From: Mya arenaria
Lineage: Eukaryota > Mollusca > Bivalvia > Myida > Myidae
DNA length: 64,000 nucleotides
Assembly: GCF_026914265.1 (NCBI RefSeq)
Contig: NC_069128.1
Location: 27,283,460-27,347,459, forward strand
Direction: 5' to 3'
The notes beneath the pieces were generated by a model, which saw only the letters and a program-made list of their open reading frames with translations, made no database searches and was not told the origin of the DNA. Position numbers and translations under genes: made by a program. Below, piece by piece: positions 12,404-25,200 of this stretch (the stretch's first letter is position 1; each line of letters starts with the position of its first letter).

Positions 12404-13231
12404 TCACCAAAATTTTAAACCTGCAATAAATCCAGTAACTGCATCTGCAGCTGTGATCAAAGCTGTGCCAACACCACTTACAACAAAGTCAACCACGTTA
12501 CCAAGCAGCGTTCTATCATTTTCAATATCGTTTTTGAACTCGTTGTAATTGATTGTTGTTTGGTAAGTAATTTGAGGCACAACTTTCTGCGATTTTCTTG
12601 CCTTGCGTTTGCTGACGGGATCGTTCTCGGGGTAAGGTGGAAGCATTTCATCTACGTCTTCATCTGCAGTATTTCTTCTCAGCCACTTTGGAATCCATGA
12701 CTTCACATTTTTTTTATTCTTCGATTTGATATATTCCTCAGCAAAAAGAGCGATATTTTCCGTGCATTCATTCGTAAAGAAAGGTTGTTTTTGCCTTTTT
12801 GTTTCCTCAATGATTCTTTCATAGATAACTTTTACTTGATCTTCAACACATCCACAACTATTATCTATGATCAGAACTTTTTGTTTGCATCTCTTGAGCA
12901 ATTCATCTAACTTTGGGTGTCTTTCAAGAGTACTTCTCTTCTCCCCACCGATATATTCATCTCTCTCTTCATTGTTTTTTGTATATGTAAGGACTACATA
13001 TCCAAAATCCCCAACCTTTTTACCAAAAAAGTCGAAAAATAAATCAACTGTTTTTGCAATTTCCTCTGAAAATCTATCTGGTCGCAAAGTAAACAGAATA
13101 GCATTAAAACCGGGTACTGTGAGTGCGACACATTTCGAAAGTTCCTGGTAAACAAACGTATCATCATGACCGGAATCGAAGAATCCAGGAGTGTCAACAA
13201 TATCTATTTGCCACCCAAATCTGTTCGCCTC
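12404..13231 (-). CDS. GIMAP-like gene exon 6: rest of the G domain and C-terminal tail
   Basis: A long terminal exon of 275 codons plus stop, preceded by TTTTTCAG. It holds G3 DTPGFFD, the AIG1-specific [15 protein letters not shown] box, the unusual G4 region and the IIDNSCG region near G5. A basic/acidic linker follows. The end is hydrophobic ([20 protein letters not shown] and on to GLKFW). Confidence 0.88.
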   Translation of the reverse strand, partial: EANRFGWQIDIVDTPGFFDSGHDDTFVYQELSKCVALTVPGFNAILFTLRPDRFSEEIAKTVDLFFDFFGKKVGDFGYVVLTYTKNNEERDEYIGGEKRSTLERHPKLDELLKRCKQKVLIIDNSCGCVEDQVKVIYERIIEETKRQKQPFFTNECTENIALFAEEYIKSKNKKNVKSWIPKWLRRNTADEDVDEMLPPYPENDPVSKRKARKSQKVVPQITYQTTINYNEFKNDIENDRTLLGNVVDFVVSGVGTALITAADAVTGFIAGLKFW

Positions 13232-16200
13232 CTGAAAAAGAATATGCAACTTGCTTAATTGTCAGCGTTGTATGTTATTAAACTAGACCTGCTCTAGGTA
13301 GATACATAGAGTCATATTGTAGCTTAGGTTAGAAGCAGCCGTCCTCGAAATTTTAGATGTAACTTTATGTTTTATACCATTTTGAAAAGACAGAATGATC
13401 TGTATTTGATTCTGTATCTGAATCACCGCCCCATGCCTACCAACATGATTATCCAAGTAAGGCACCACCATAAACAATAACTAGCAGTTGGTATAATTAA
13501 AACACATAAATCTGCATTGGCATCAAACTGTAGTTTAAGTAAGAAAGGAACGTTCAGCAAATGTGTGAATAACAGGTAACTGAATAACAGGAGTTTCAAG
13601 ACGCAATCGTGTGACCTCTCATATTTTTCCTGATGTGCTTCATGGATAAAAAAAACTTCACCACAATTAACATGAAGGCCTGATACGATCAAGTTGAAAT
13701 CGAATATTCACACAAAGTGCGAACAACATTCACAGAAGGCAGTCTTGGATTTGATGATAATTTTAAAATGCTCTTCGGATTAAGCCCTGCCACATATTAG
13801 TGACGTATGAAAGAATGCTTAGGAAACATGAATATGAATGTCGGGATGATGTATTTTGCTGGTTAAATAAATTTTCCATATGAACAACAACTTAAAAGAA
13901 TTGATCAAGTATTGACACAATTGGCCAAATGTAATTATAAACGCAAGTGCGAATGCTGTGAAAAAAATGCTATTTTATACAGGTTAAATAATTTAGCGTT
14001 TGAGGACACGTTAAAGGCGTTGATAGAGTATAAACAGAACCAGGAAAAGTGGAAGAAGTAATGAAATCGCCAACACAGAATACGATGAGGTGGGATTTTG
14101 TTTAGCTCGCGGGATACTACAGCAGAATCGTATAAGATTTCAGAAAAATGAAACGCCTTTTATCTGAATTGATACATTGAACACCACCAAAGACGAAAAG
14201 TAAAATTATTACTAGGGACTGAAAGCGGACCATTGAAGAACAAAGGGAGACCAGCAATCTAAAAGACATTTTATCTGAAACACCGATATAAGCATACCCA
14301 GATTTCACTTAACCATTAATTTTTACTACAGATATCTCTGGAAAAAATTTAAAGCTGCACTCTCACAGATTCACCGTTTTGACAAGTTTATATTTTTTGT
14401 CTTGGAATGAGCAAATTTTTGCGAAAATATCTGCAAACCAGTGATATAAGACTGCTGACAAAAGATCAGATCGCAGATTTTCATAATCCCGTTCGAAAAT
14501 TAATGTTTTATGGCGAAAAGCGTTACTGACGGTTTAAGAAAAATGCATAAAACATCAATTTGTGACATTAAATATGAAAATCTGCGATCTGAATTTTGTC
14601 ACCAATCTAAAAACACTGGTTACCATGCATTTTTGCATAAATTTGCTCGCTCCAAGAAAAAATAAACAGTTGTCAAAACGTTAAATCTGTGAAAGTGCAG
14701 CTTTAAAGGCAGTATTTATCAGGAGCAGGAAGGTCAAAAGAATGTGATATGCTAGCAGAGCATTGTCAACAAATATCAGAAAATATATTGCGCACAAACT
14801 ATAAGATAGATTAAATGTAGAATTGCTGTTGATATCTATAGATGTAACAGAGGTGGCACTTCATAAGCTGTTTAGAGAACTTAGATACACTGCAGAGATA
14901 AGAAAATAAGTATTGATAGGGACATACCCCATCATGGAGACACTAGAGATGAAGTGGACAATAGAGGTTTGACAGAAACAAGACCTGAAGCTGAAGAATC
15001 AGAAACTGGATTCGACAGAGATGCAGCTAGTAAGAACAAAGACTCGGGAACTATTGTCTAGATGGATAAACAGAAAGAAAAGTATGATACAGATAACAAA
15101 GGAGACGAAAAGTCGTTAGAGAAACAAAAGAATAAGTAAGAAGAGTTGCAGAAGAAAAGGCAGCACATGGGTAATACTGAAATAGCGAAGATTATAATGA
15201 GAGGAATACTTAGGAAGATCAAGAACAACTAGTAGAGCCAGAGCCCAGACGCTAAAATGGGACCAGACAACCAGCTCAGAGGTACGAAGTCTACCAGAGG
15301 TGCATTGTAACTGTGAGATCTGAGAATCTAAGCATTAGTGAGTTGGGGATTTCACGATTACTTGATTCAGTGGATGGAATAGTTGAACTCAACTTAATAG
15401 ATTATATAGTGAAGTAGTTATATAAGCTGGTAAAATGGTTGTATGTATATTTTTTGTAACAAATGCTGTTTTTGACAAAACAATTGTATGACCTATTATC
15501 CATGTTGCACAGACGGTAATATTCTATTTTGACTGAAGGTGGAAGAAGCATACACTTTTTGAATTTTGTCTTTGGTAAGAAGTCAGGACACAATTCGTGA
15601 AGTTGTGTTGCATTAAATTAAATTGAATTGTATATATAATCCGTATTGTATAAAGCTCTGGATCACGATTTGTAGGTGTCATAGACATATTGAGAGAAAA
15701 TGTGTGGACATGTTATGAGTTTTGTAGAATGCATTTAAAACAAACTACAGTTAAGTAGGAGCACTAGTATAGATGTTTTTGTGATATGAATGACAAGACA
15801 TCATTTAACGGAGCAGAGTAGTATGTAGCTTAGGTAATGTTTTTAATGTATTGACTCAGGACATTTTCCCTCATGCAAATTTTAGAAGCAACCTGATGTT
15901 TTGACTTTGTTAAGCAGAATTGTCTGTATTTGATTCCATGTTTGCTTTATGTATTAGTCTAGGACGTGCAAAGTGTTTGTATTGGAATGTTGACATTTGG
16001 TTAAATTTATTACTAAAAAAATTATGTGTTATATATTTTCGTGATTCTAGGCTTTGTGTGTAGGTTACAAGATAGAAGTTAAAACACACTGTCTGTATTA
16101 TGTATGCTTATGTAGTTTTGGATCTGGTGCAACAAAGCGACTAACTGAACATACGTCTTCTTTCCCCTGATTATATACATTTTAATTAAGTGTGATATTC

Positions 16201-19200
16201 ACGAGGAATTACAATATAATACGACATAAGCTTATTTATAGCGCAGTGTCACAAACTTATATATTATAGCAAAACAGTGCTGCTATTATGTTAGAATCAA
16301 ATATTGAATACTGAATACAATTCATGATATTTGATGGTGTTGAGTTATAGTTGATAAGGCTATTGGCTGCAATAAAATTTAACCCCGTCCTGTGTCCAAT
16401 GATGACATAATCAGTTAAAGTATATCTAATTGCCATAACGACATGAGTTCGAAGTGATTGCCATTTCAAGTCACAATGAGCTGGCCCTAAGATACATACG
16501 TTTTGAAACTTTAGCATTAGCCTTTAAAGTGACACTTATTCAAAATCAATACATACACATGTGTAACAAACATCAATTGTGACTGATTAACCTTTAAATA
16601 CTTACTGAATGATGCATTTATGAAAAATATTAATAACTGATAACACGACTGCAACCGTGTATTTAATAGCAGAAAGCGCAAAAATATTAAATGATTGGTG
16701 AATGATAAAAGCTTTACTGTAGTCTACTATAGTCTCATAAGGTAGAAAAACCGTGTTTTTTGCTCATTTCTTTCAAACTAAACTCGGTATCGCTCATCAG
16801 AACCACTGTTTTCGAAATTTATTCATCCTTTTTGGAATATTCAAAAATATTATTAATTGTGGTAAATCTTATCTGGGAGTAAGAGTGCATCTTTAAGACA
16901 AACTGGAGTAAACTTAACTCAAAATTATGTTCGATAAAATAGATATTGTAAACTGTTTTAATATTCCCTGGTTATAGTAGTGTTTTATTTCCATTTCTTG
17001 TTCTTAAACTGAACATACGAAACATATCATTTGAGAAGGATCCAAGGATTTAATTTGCCTTATTGAATAAATTGTGGGATGACTGAGATTAGGAAATGTA
17101 CGTTTCACAAACTATAGGAGAAACTGGAGTGATATGATAAGTTAGGGTTTCGAATGGTCTGGCTATATAGCCTGGCTTTCGCTGTCACAAGTTCAGCTTC
17201 GATCCCCCAACCCTGTCTTATCATAGATGCATTTGTCGTGATTAATCCGAAACGTATGACCAAATGCTATATCTGTGTACAAAGATGCCACTACATTGGG
17301 AATACGAGGAATGACGACTGTACCACTACTCGAACAGCGATAAGTGTACGTCTTTACTCTAGCCCTTAATGTTATGATTTGGGTTGCGATTAAACACAAA
17401 ATGAGAAAATCGTTGTGATTGTTGAACAATGAATGGCATTCTGGGTGATGATGATCAATTTAGAAGAGCCATGACAATTTTGAACTGTCGTTGTTCTGCT
17501 TCAACAAATTGTTTGTGTTTTAGTGTGTGTGTTTTTTTCAAAACAGCCACGAACTACGTCCATCCACGATGACAAACTAAATCCTGGTTCTTAGCCCGAT
17601 TGGCTGCAACTTATCGTAGAAGCAATACTCTTGGTGAATCGGAAACATATGACTCAAATTGCACCTCGTACAAAAGTTGACGATCACTCTTCGGCCCATG
17701 CCCTTTGGCAAAGACAATAAGAATACTGCTTATTGTACCACGGCGATGTTACGGATAGAAACGATTTATACTCGACAAAAAAATCCCCACGATAGTTCAA
17801 ATAAATGTTCCATTCATCGCAAATTGTAGAAGCACAACAACAGTTCTGAACAGGTCATAATTGTCGTGGCTCTTCCTGTTTCACGATCGGTGAAACATTT
17901 CCGCAACGTTTTAGATCATGGTCAATCATAGCCTTAACAGTGGAAGCTAGAGACAGGCCTAAGGCAACGAATGGTCATTATATTATGCCTAATTGAGTGG
18001 CGACAGTACTGAGGTTTATTTGTTAAAAAAAAACATAAGAGAAATGATAGACGAAACAGGCGATAAACTGTAGTTTTGGGCCTGAAAAAACAATGCATTT
18101 TGATTGCAGAAATCGGTCAGTTCAAATTCAGATCATATCCTATTTAAATGTATATCACTGGGTCAAATGTTAAAACACAAACTTTTTAACCCTCGAATGG
18201 CCACATTTTATACCGTAGATTTATTCAATCAAACAGAATGTGTGTTTTAATGAAATTTTGGCCAGGTTCGATTATGGATCATATCGGATAAAAAGGTCAA
18301 CTGGTCAAAAGTTGGAAAGACCATGCAAGCACTCTGTCGGGGCAACAATTCGTATCTAATGTATTTTAACATTTCATTTGCACTGGAAAAACAGCTTTAA
18401 GCCAAGTTTGATAAAGATTAGATACATCCGATATGTTATGTCAATATTTCAAACACTGACCTAGGAAGTGATACAAAATTTTGGATAGCAATCACGCAAT
18501 AATTACTCCACATGTCTGAATTATCAACATATGATGTGCTGAATCTTTTTGATATACTTTTTTTCCGTTTTGACGCTTTTGGACAGCCAACTCAAACTTC
18601 TTTAAACATGAAAACTTTCATTTAAGCATGAATATGATTGTCTCATATGTTCAAGTATTTTTAAATGACTTTCGTTTTTAACTATGTCAAATTCAACATC
18701 AAAAAGAAAAAAAAAATCGATCAAATAGTATAATTCGCAAGGAGTGATCTTACTTGACGATGACATGTTTTTGTCACAGAGCGGTGTCCTCTACCAGGTT
18801 TGAATGCCTTTCTTCCCAGCAGGCTGTTTCCAGTTTCGCTTTTCCCATGCCCAGTGTGTCCGACCAGAAGTATCCTAAGCTCTGAAGAAAGATGACTATA
18901 TGTCAAGGTTTTTAATAGCTTACAGTCTTCCGGTATGTAACGGACCTTAAATGCTCATCCGACAACAGGTAAATATATAAAGTGCGTTTTGTCATTGTAA
19001 ACTAGAATGAACACCATTGAGGCAGTATGTTGACTATGACAAGTATCTACGATACTACGAAATATAGTTTGTGATAAGAAATGCCCAGTTTAACTAGGAT
19101 TAACCCATTTCGCATATTTTTAAATTCAAACGATTTTATGGGGTATTAATACGATAACATGATCAATAACTTACTGATATTTTCAATTGATTTTGTTTAT

Positions 19201-22200
19201 TTTACAAGATTTACAGCTCAACTTCCATTCCTTCAATGAACTGCCTTTCGCCAATTACGTTTATCAATCGATGAACGCAACATCTTCGGATATGTTCGGA
19301 TCGCAATTCATCGCATAGCAATATACATGGAAACTATTGATCTTATTATTATTTGTATTGTGTCAGCAGGTCCCGTAAACTATAACTCAATATTTAAGAA
19401 AGTGTTAATTTATTATATTTTAAATGGTTTGTTGCCAAAAGTGTTTAAATTTTACGTTTAAAAGTGAGTTCAAGTGGTTATTGTGACGTCATTTGAAAAA
19501 GATGTTTCCGGTTACAGTCGGGTCGTTCTATTTACAGAATGAGTAAGAAAGGATTACTGAAAGGTTATCCTAAATGAAATGAAGTATTTTTTTTCAACAA
19601 TTATTGAATAAAATAATGAACTTTTGGTGTAAATATAAGTAATGAATTGCGGTATTGATGTCATTATCGGGGATATGAACGCAATTGGGCTGGTCAAATA
19701 CGCGCGGACTCCACATACTTTGACCAGCCCAATTGCGTTCATACCCCGATAATAACATCAACCCCGGAATTCATTCCTTAATTGAAAAATAATAATATCC
19801 AAGATTTGATAGTCTGTCACTTTTAAAATAACTTTTTACTGAAATGAATGTTTATTCAATAATGTTAGTACCTAAGTTTTTACTTTAGAGTTAAAGGTTT
19901 ACACATAAATATACATAAATATACATACTTATTTATTTCCAAAAACAGTGAAAAAATAACCGAAAAGAAAGAACGATGTAAAACCTTGATTAATATCTAG
20001 ATCTTCAAGAATGACATAGCTTCGCCTGTAGCATTTTTCCACCTGAGTACGGTAAGCCCCGATGATACTAGTACATGATACATCCATTCATGTATATATT
20101 TATGCAAAGAATAGAATGTGTAAACTTAATACTTACTCGTTTGCCAAATTTAAGGGTATTCAGTTACATCGATTATCAGGATATCAAGTAAGATGCATTT
20201 AGAGCTGTTACTTTTGAACGAACTTAAGTTCTATAAATTTATAATGATTTAAATAATAATTTAAGAAATAAATTGTGTTCACCAGTCCTGCCACCTATGA
20301 TTTGCAATGTACCTTTTGTTTCGTCGTCTCCAAGTCCATCTGCAATAAAAGGAATGTAAATATGTATCATCTTTGTGTAACAATTAGTATCAATTAACTG
20401 AAGAACTAAGCAAGGCATAAGCCTTTGTACTTGTGCAATATTTAATTATCAATATCACATTAAAATGGCCTCAGCGATAAAGGTTAAATATATGAAGCCC
20501 TTTTAGTCATTCAATACGTCGTTTTTTGGGAAACGAACTACATTAGGTAAATAACTGAAATTCACAACAGGTACTTACTTGATCCTAATTTCTAAAAATA
20601 TATCAAGTGAATGTAGCTTACTTAATTTAGACAATTACCTCCTTGAACTTATCTTTAAATTTATTTCCACTCAAAGTCGCAAACCTCTTTACGTGAAAAA
20701 TGTACGACAGGCCTTATTTATACTGGAACTTGACATTGTTTTTTTTTAGAAAATAACTACCTAGTTGTTCAAGTTTTGAAGTCCCAAGGTCGAACTCGTC
20801 TGAAAAAAAATGATAAAGTAAATAAAGTACCCGTACGTGTGTGATACAAGAAGAAACCATTATTGTATAGAACAATAATGCTTGCCATCTGCCAGCATGA
20901 AGTATTTCGCTACAGCTGCAGTTGTATACACACTGTGTGGGAATGGACACCGGATATAGCTCGAAAAATGATCAATCAATAAGCATTTGATTCTGACACA
21001 TGGTAAGTTTTTTGTTATTATTATTTTATTTTATAGTGATATTTATCAAATTCGAAGAGCTTCGAATAGATCAATCCTGTGCAATACACGACTATAATGG
21101 AAATGTGTCTCCTCTTTTGTATAATAGCAAAATTCTCGCCGAATGTTGCATGATCGCTCACAAATGTTCCGTAATGTGGTACGATTTCAAACATAAAACA
21201 ACAAATAGAAAATAAGAATGAAAACTGAATCGAGCGATTTCATTATAATTACAGCATCTAATATTGTGTATGATATCAATACGATATGTTTTGTTGTTAT
21301 GGAGATATTCATCCTTTTTGATGACCTGAAGATGTACCGGGGATAGCTGAAGCAAATAAATAACTGCACAGGGGATAGCTATTAACTGTACTGAGGATAG
21401 TTGCGATGTATTTATATTAACGAGACTGTGATGATGGTTACGTCTTCTTAACTCTATGCAAGCTCATGGAAAATTGTCCAATGTTGTCCATATCGAATAA
21501 TTAGAGCAATAATGTTTCTGTTATATGTATAGTATACCTTACATAAATGTGTCCCTTGTTTGTATATATAATTTAAATAAAGATGATCGGTCCGTATGTC
21601 TTTGCATTCTAATGAAAATTCAGTTTTATATCATCAGCTGTCCATATCATAAATATAATATTGACCGGTGACGTCAAACAACTAGTAAGTGCGGCTTGCT
21701 ATTTTTACAACGACGTAGAAAAGTCGCAAGAAAACTTCATTAGCTTTGTTTAATAAAACACACCTACAGCGCTTTAAAAGTATTTAATGGTAATATAAAA
21801 GGTTCGGTATAATATAAAAAATATTTACATTACACTTCGGGCACCAGTCAATTGTATCCACGGCCCCCCAGGTCCTGGGGTATACCGGGGATAGCCGGGG
21901 AAAAGGGCCGTGTTTTTACTTTCCATGTGCCCCCGCAGGGCCGGGTGACCGCGGTGGTTTTGTCATAGCGCCAAATTAAGCGGAGATTGGGCCTTATGTA
22001 GAGTCTCTGGGGTGCGGGGGCATTTGGCCGGGGTTGAACCATCAGTTTGTTCCCGCAGGGCGGGGATTTTACCCGGGGTTGGCTGGACCGAAAGTCAAAG
22101 TCCCGGCTATTTTTGCAACGTTTTTGCACACTAAGTCATCAATAATAAATAATATATTGTGATCAAATTTTGTTCACTTGAAGCTGTTTCTAAGCTTGGA

Positions 22201-25200
22201 TCGATGTTGCTATTACTTAGAACAGGAAATGGTCTCAGCTCGCTCACTTCACCGAGAAACTAAGTATTGTGACCAACCTTGTAATATAAGCAGCATGCAT
22301 ACACATGTATACGTTCATTTAGGAGGACATGTACCAAACTCATTGATAACTTAAGTTTATTCAATAATTTGTCATAACATTGTACTCTCACTTTTGCAGA
22401 TAATTTGAAAAATGGATTTGACGGATGCATCCATGGATTTGTTAGCGGTAACTGTGACTGAGGATAATGGAAAAAAGTTTGTGTGCAGCATATGTACCTA
22501 TTCAACTAACTACAAAAGCAACCTGAAAAGGCATATGAATGTACAAAGAGACATACCAAGAACCAGCACTCCAAAATCTAAAGAAAGGCGAATGAAATAT
22601 CGAAGCCATTAAATATTATGTGTATTGTATATATACTGTTATTGTGTTACGATCATCTTGGTCCATTTTTACATGCTATCCCCAGTACACATTGCTCAAC
22701 TTTGAAACTATCCCCAGTACACAAAACGGCTATCCCCGGTACAGTATCGTGAACATTTGTAAGGGCATATATTTAACAGTTTAAAAGTTACATTGCCAGT
22801 TTTTACAATAAACATAGTTTAGCTTATGCTTGTAAAATCCTTCAATTCAGATTTCTTTATTTATTCGATATATTTCCTAAGATTACAATACTTACGAAAT
22901 TCTGTGAGTTTTGAGGTGATCATCACAGATTTAGAGTAACATTTTTCATGGTCTGCTGATTTTTAGGCATTATAAAGCACAACATAGGCCAAATTTAGCA
23001 TTCAGCTTTTAGTTCAAACACTTGTTTTATTTGTGGATACGGTAGATAATCGTTAACACAGCAAGATCTTACCTCTGGTCTAGAAAAACAACAGCATATT
23101 GGTATGTTTACTTATCACTTTTTGAGCTATATCCGGTGTCCATTCCCACACAGTGATACACAAGCGTAAGTATCTTCCATGAGCAAGAAATTTTACAGAA
23201 ATATATCCCGGCCCGAGTACAAGGTAGTTTACGCAAACGAAGCATTAAAAAATATGTTGTTACTTCTTCGGCGTGTTTGCATCGATGTGCTTATTGATTC
23301 ACGTCGTCTATATATTGGACATTGATTTAAAGTAACATGTCCAGGTTTCTATCAGGACCAATAAAATAATGTTAGACGGTCCTTCAAACAGTGATGTTTT
23401 AACATGTTTAACTACGCAATTTTACTCAAAACATGTATTGGAACACTTTTCTAAAGTCTTTATCTACAAAACATCAACATTTTAGAGAAATTGATTAAGC
23501 AATAAAAAATTAATTTCATTTTGATGTATTTTATCGCATTAGAATATGGCTTATTAACTTACGAAAACAAATTTCATTTTTAATTCAGTGATAAAACGTC
23601 AATAAAGTGTTGTCTGATATAAATGGAGCGTTATTCTTGACGACGATGAAAAGATACATGAAGATATTTAAAGGCGGTCGATTAAGTAAAAAAGAGGACA
23701 AAAACAACAACACAAATGAATGTGGTCTAATTGTAGTTATCGTCACTTAAATATTCATTATAATTCTTCCAAATGTACGAAATTTAAACTTGAGCAACGG
23801 AGATCAAGTAAGCAACTCAAAGCATAACCTATTTTTCTGTATAACTCATTTTTAGTATAACATTGCTCTATTTCTATTGATCAGAAAAAAATATCACCCT
23901 GGATATTGTAAACAAATCAATGGGCAAAAATAATTGCTTAATTGACAATATCTTATCAATCAATCAGTTTATATCTTAATTTAGATTTATGATGAATGTT
24001 TACTTTAATGCAGTAGTACATTTTCCATCTAAACTAATATTTATATGAAAAACTTAAGAGGAGAACGTGATATTTCTTCTTGATTTCGGGAGAAAACGTA
24101 TGCGAAGACGTTCGGTGCATAATGTGTTTAAACAGGAAATGACTTCATGAACATATAACACTTTGTGATTTAATTTCACCGGATAAAGCGTCATAATTTA
24201 ACAAAAAGCAGATTTTTTTTAAAAGCTTTATATCTTTGTTGAAGTTCTGACTGGATATGCGTTCTACTTATTAACCGACTTAAACAGACCGGATGTATCT
24301 TTTGTTAAAAGAAATCCGGATTATAAGTATCGTCCATGGCTGAGAGTGTAAGATAGGTTCATCCCGGCCCAAGCGTAGGGTATTTCCGAGTTTCCGCAAA
24401 ACACCCTGCGCGAGGGTTGGGATGAACCTATCTTACACGAGGGACTATGGTAGATGTTTTTTCTCCCACCTCAGTTTAACAAAATTCAGTAAAAATGTAT
24501 TTTTGCTGGAAATCTTTTGTGCGTGGGGAAGAAAATGCGTATGGACATGTGATAATTCGTGGCTGTCATGGATATGCGCGCAGTGATTCAGATTATGTTA
24601 AAAGTCAAATCGGTCTTTAAATAGTTCTGAGAAGAGTGAAGCATTTCTTGAAAGGTGCCTGAAAACTTTTTATGGTGACATTTAAAGCGAGAAATAATTA
24701 ATTAGCATTCTAAATATTGCCACAAGACAAGGTTTCTATGATGCTACAGACAACAGTCTTCAACAAGGGAGGTTATTACAATGTGGTGACCATTAAAAGA
24801 GTTCCATACGGGTACTTGTTTTATCGTTGCCCGTGGGCAAGGAAAGAATTTCTAGCATGGTTAAAATTTTGTACCTACTTATCTGTGGTGGGAGAAAATA
24901 CATTTCTGCAACGCTTCGTGTAGCGTGTAAATCGCATTGCTTTTGATATTTGGCTCATCAATAGAGCAGGTGAAACAGATATTATGATTAATGTCGTTTT
25001 TGCTACTTATTACTGAAAAAAAACATTGGATAAAAAGACTCGCCACCATATAATACACCACTGTCCATTATATTCAACTCGTCCAGGGAATATGTTAGTA
25101 AGCTTGCCAAAGGCTAACAAATAATTCCGGTTACTCATGTCGAGTAACCGAGGTTATCAACAAATGAAATGTTAGTTCTAAATTTCTATTGGTCAAGTAA

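Larger units (their letters stand above)
20931..23155. mobile_element. 2.2-kb element with 32-bp perfect terminal inverted repeats starting CACTG
   Basis: Positions 20931-20962 begin CACTGTGTGGGAATGGACAC, and 23124-23155 is the exact inverse. Inside each end are several copies of a GTAC-GGGGATAGC motif (21334-21410 on the left, inverted at 22676-22745 on the right). CACTG ends with subterminal repeats recall the CACTA/EnSpm group, but no transposase is present. It lies in the large intron between GIMAP-like exons 2 and 3. It contains a nested GC-rich repeat and a one-finger open frame. Confidence 0.65.

Noticed and set aside
12867..13151. 94-codon + strand frame
   Set aside because: Antisense to the GIMAP-like terminal exon.
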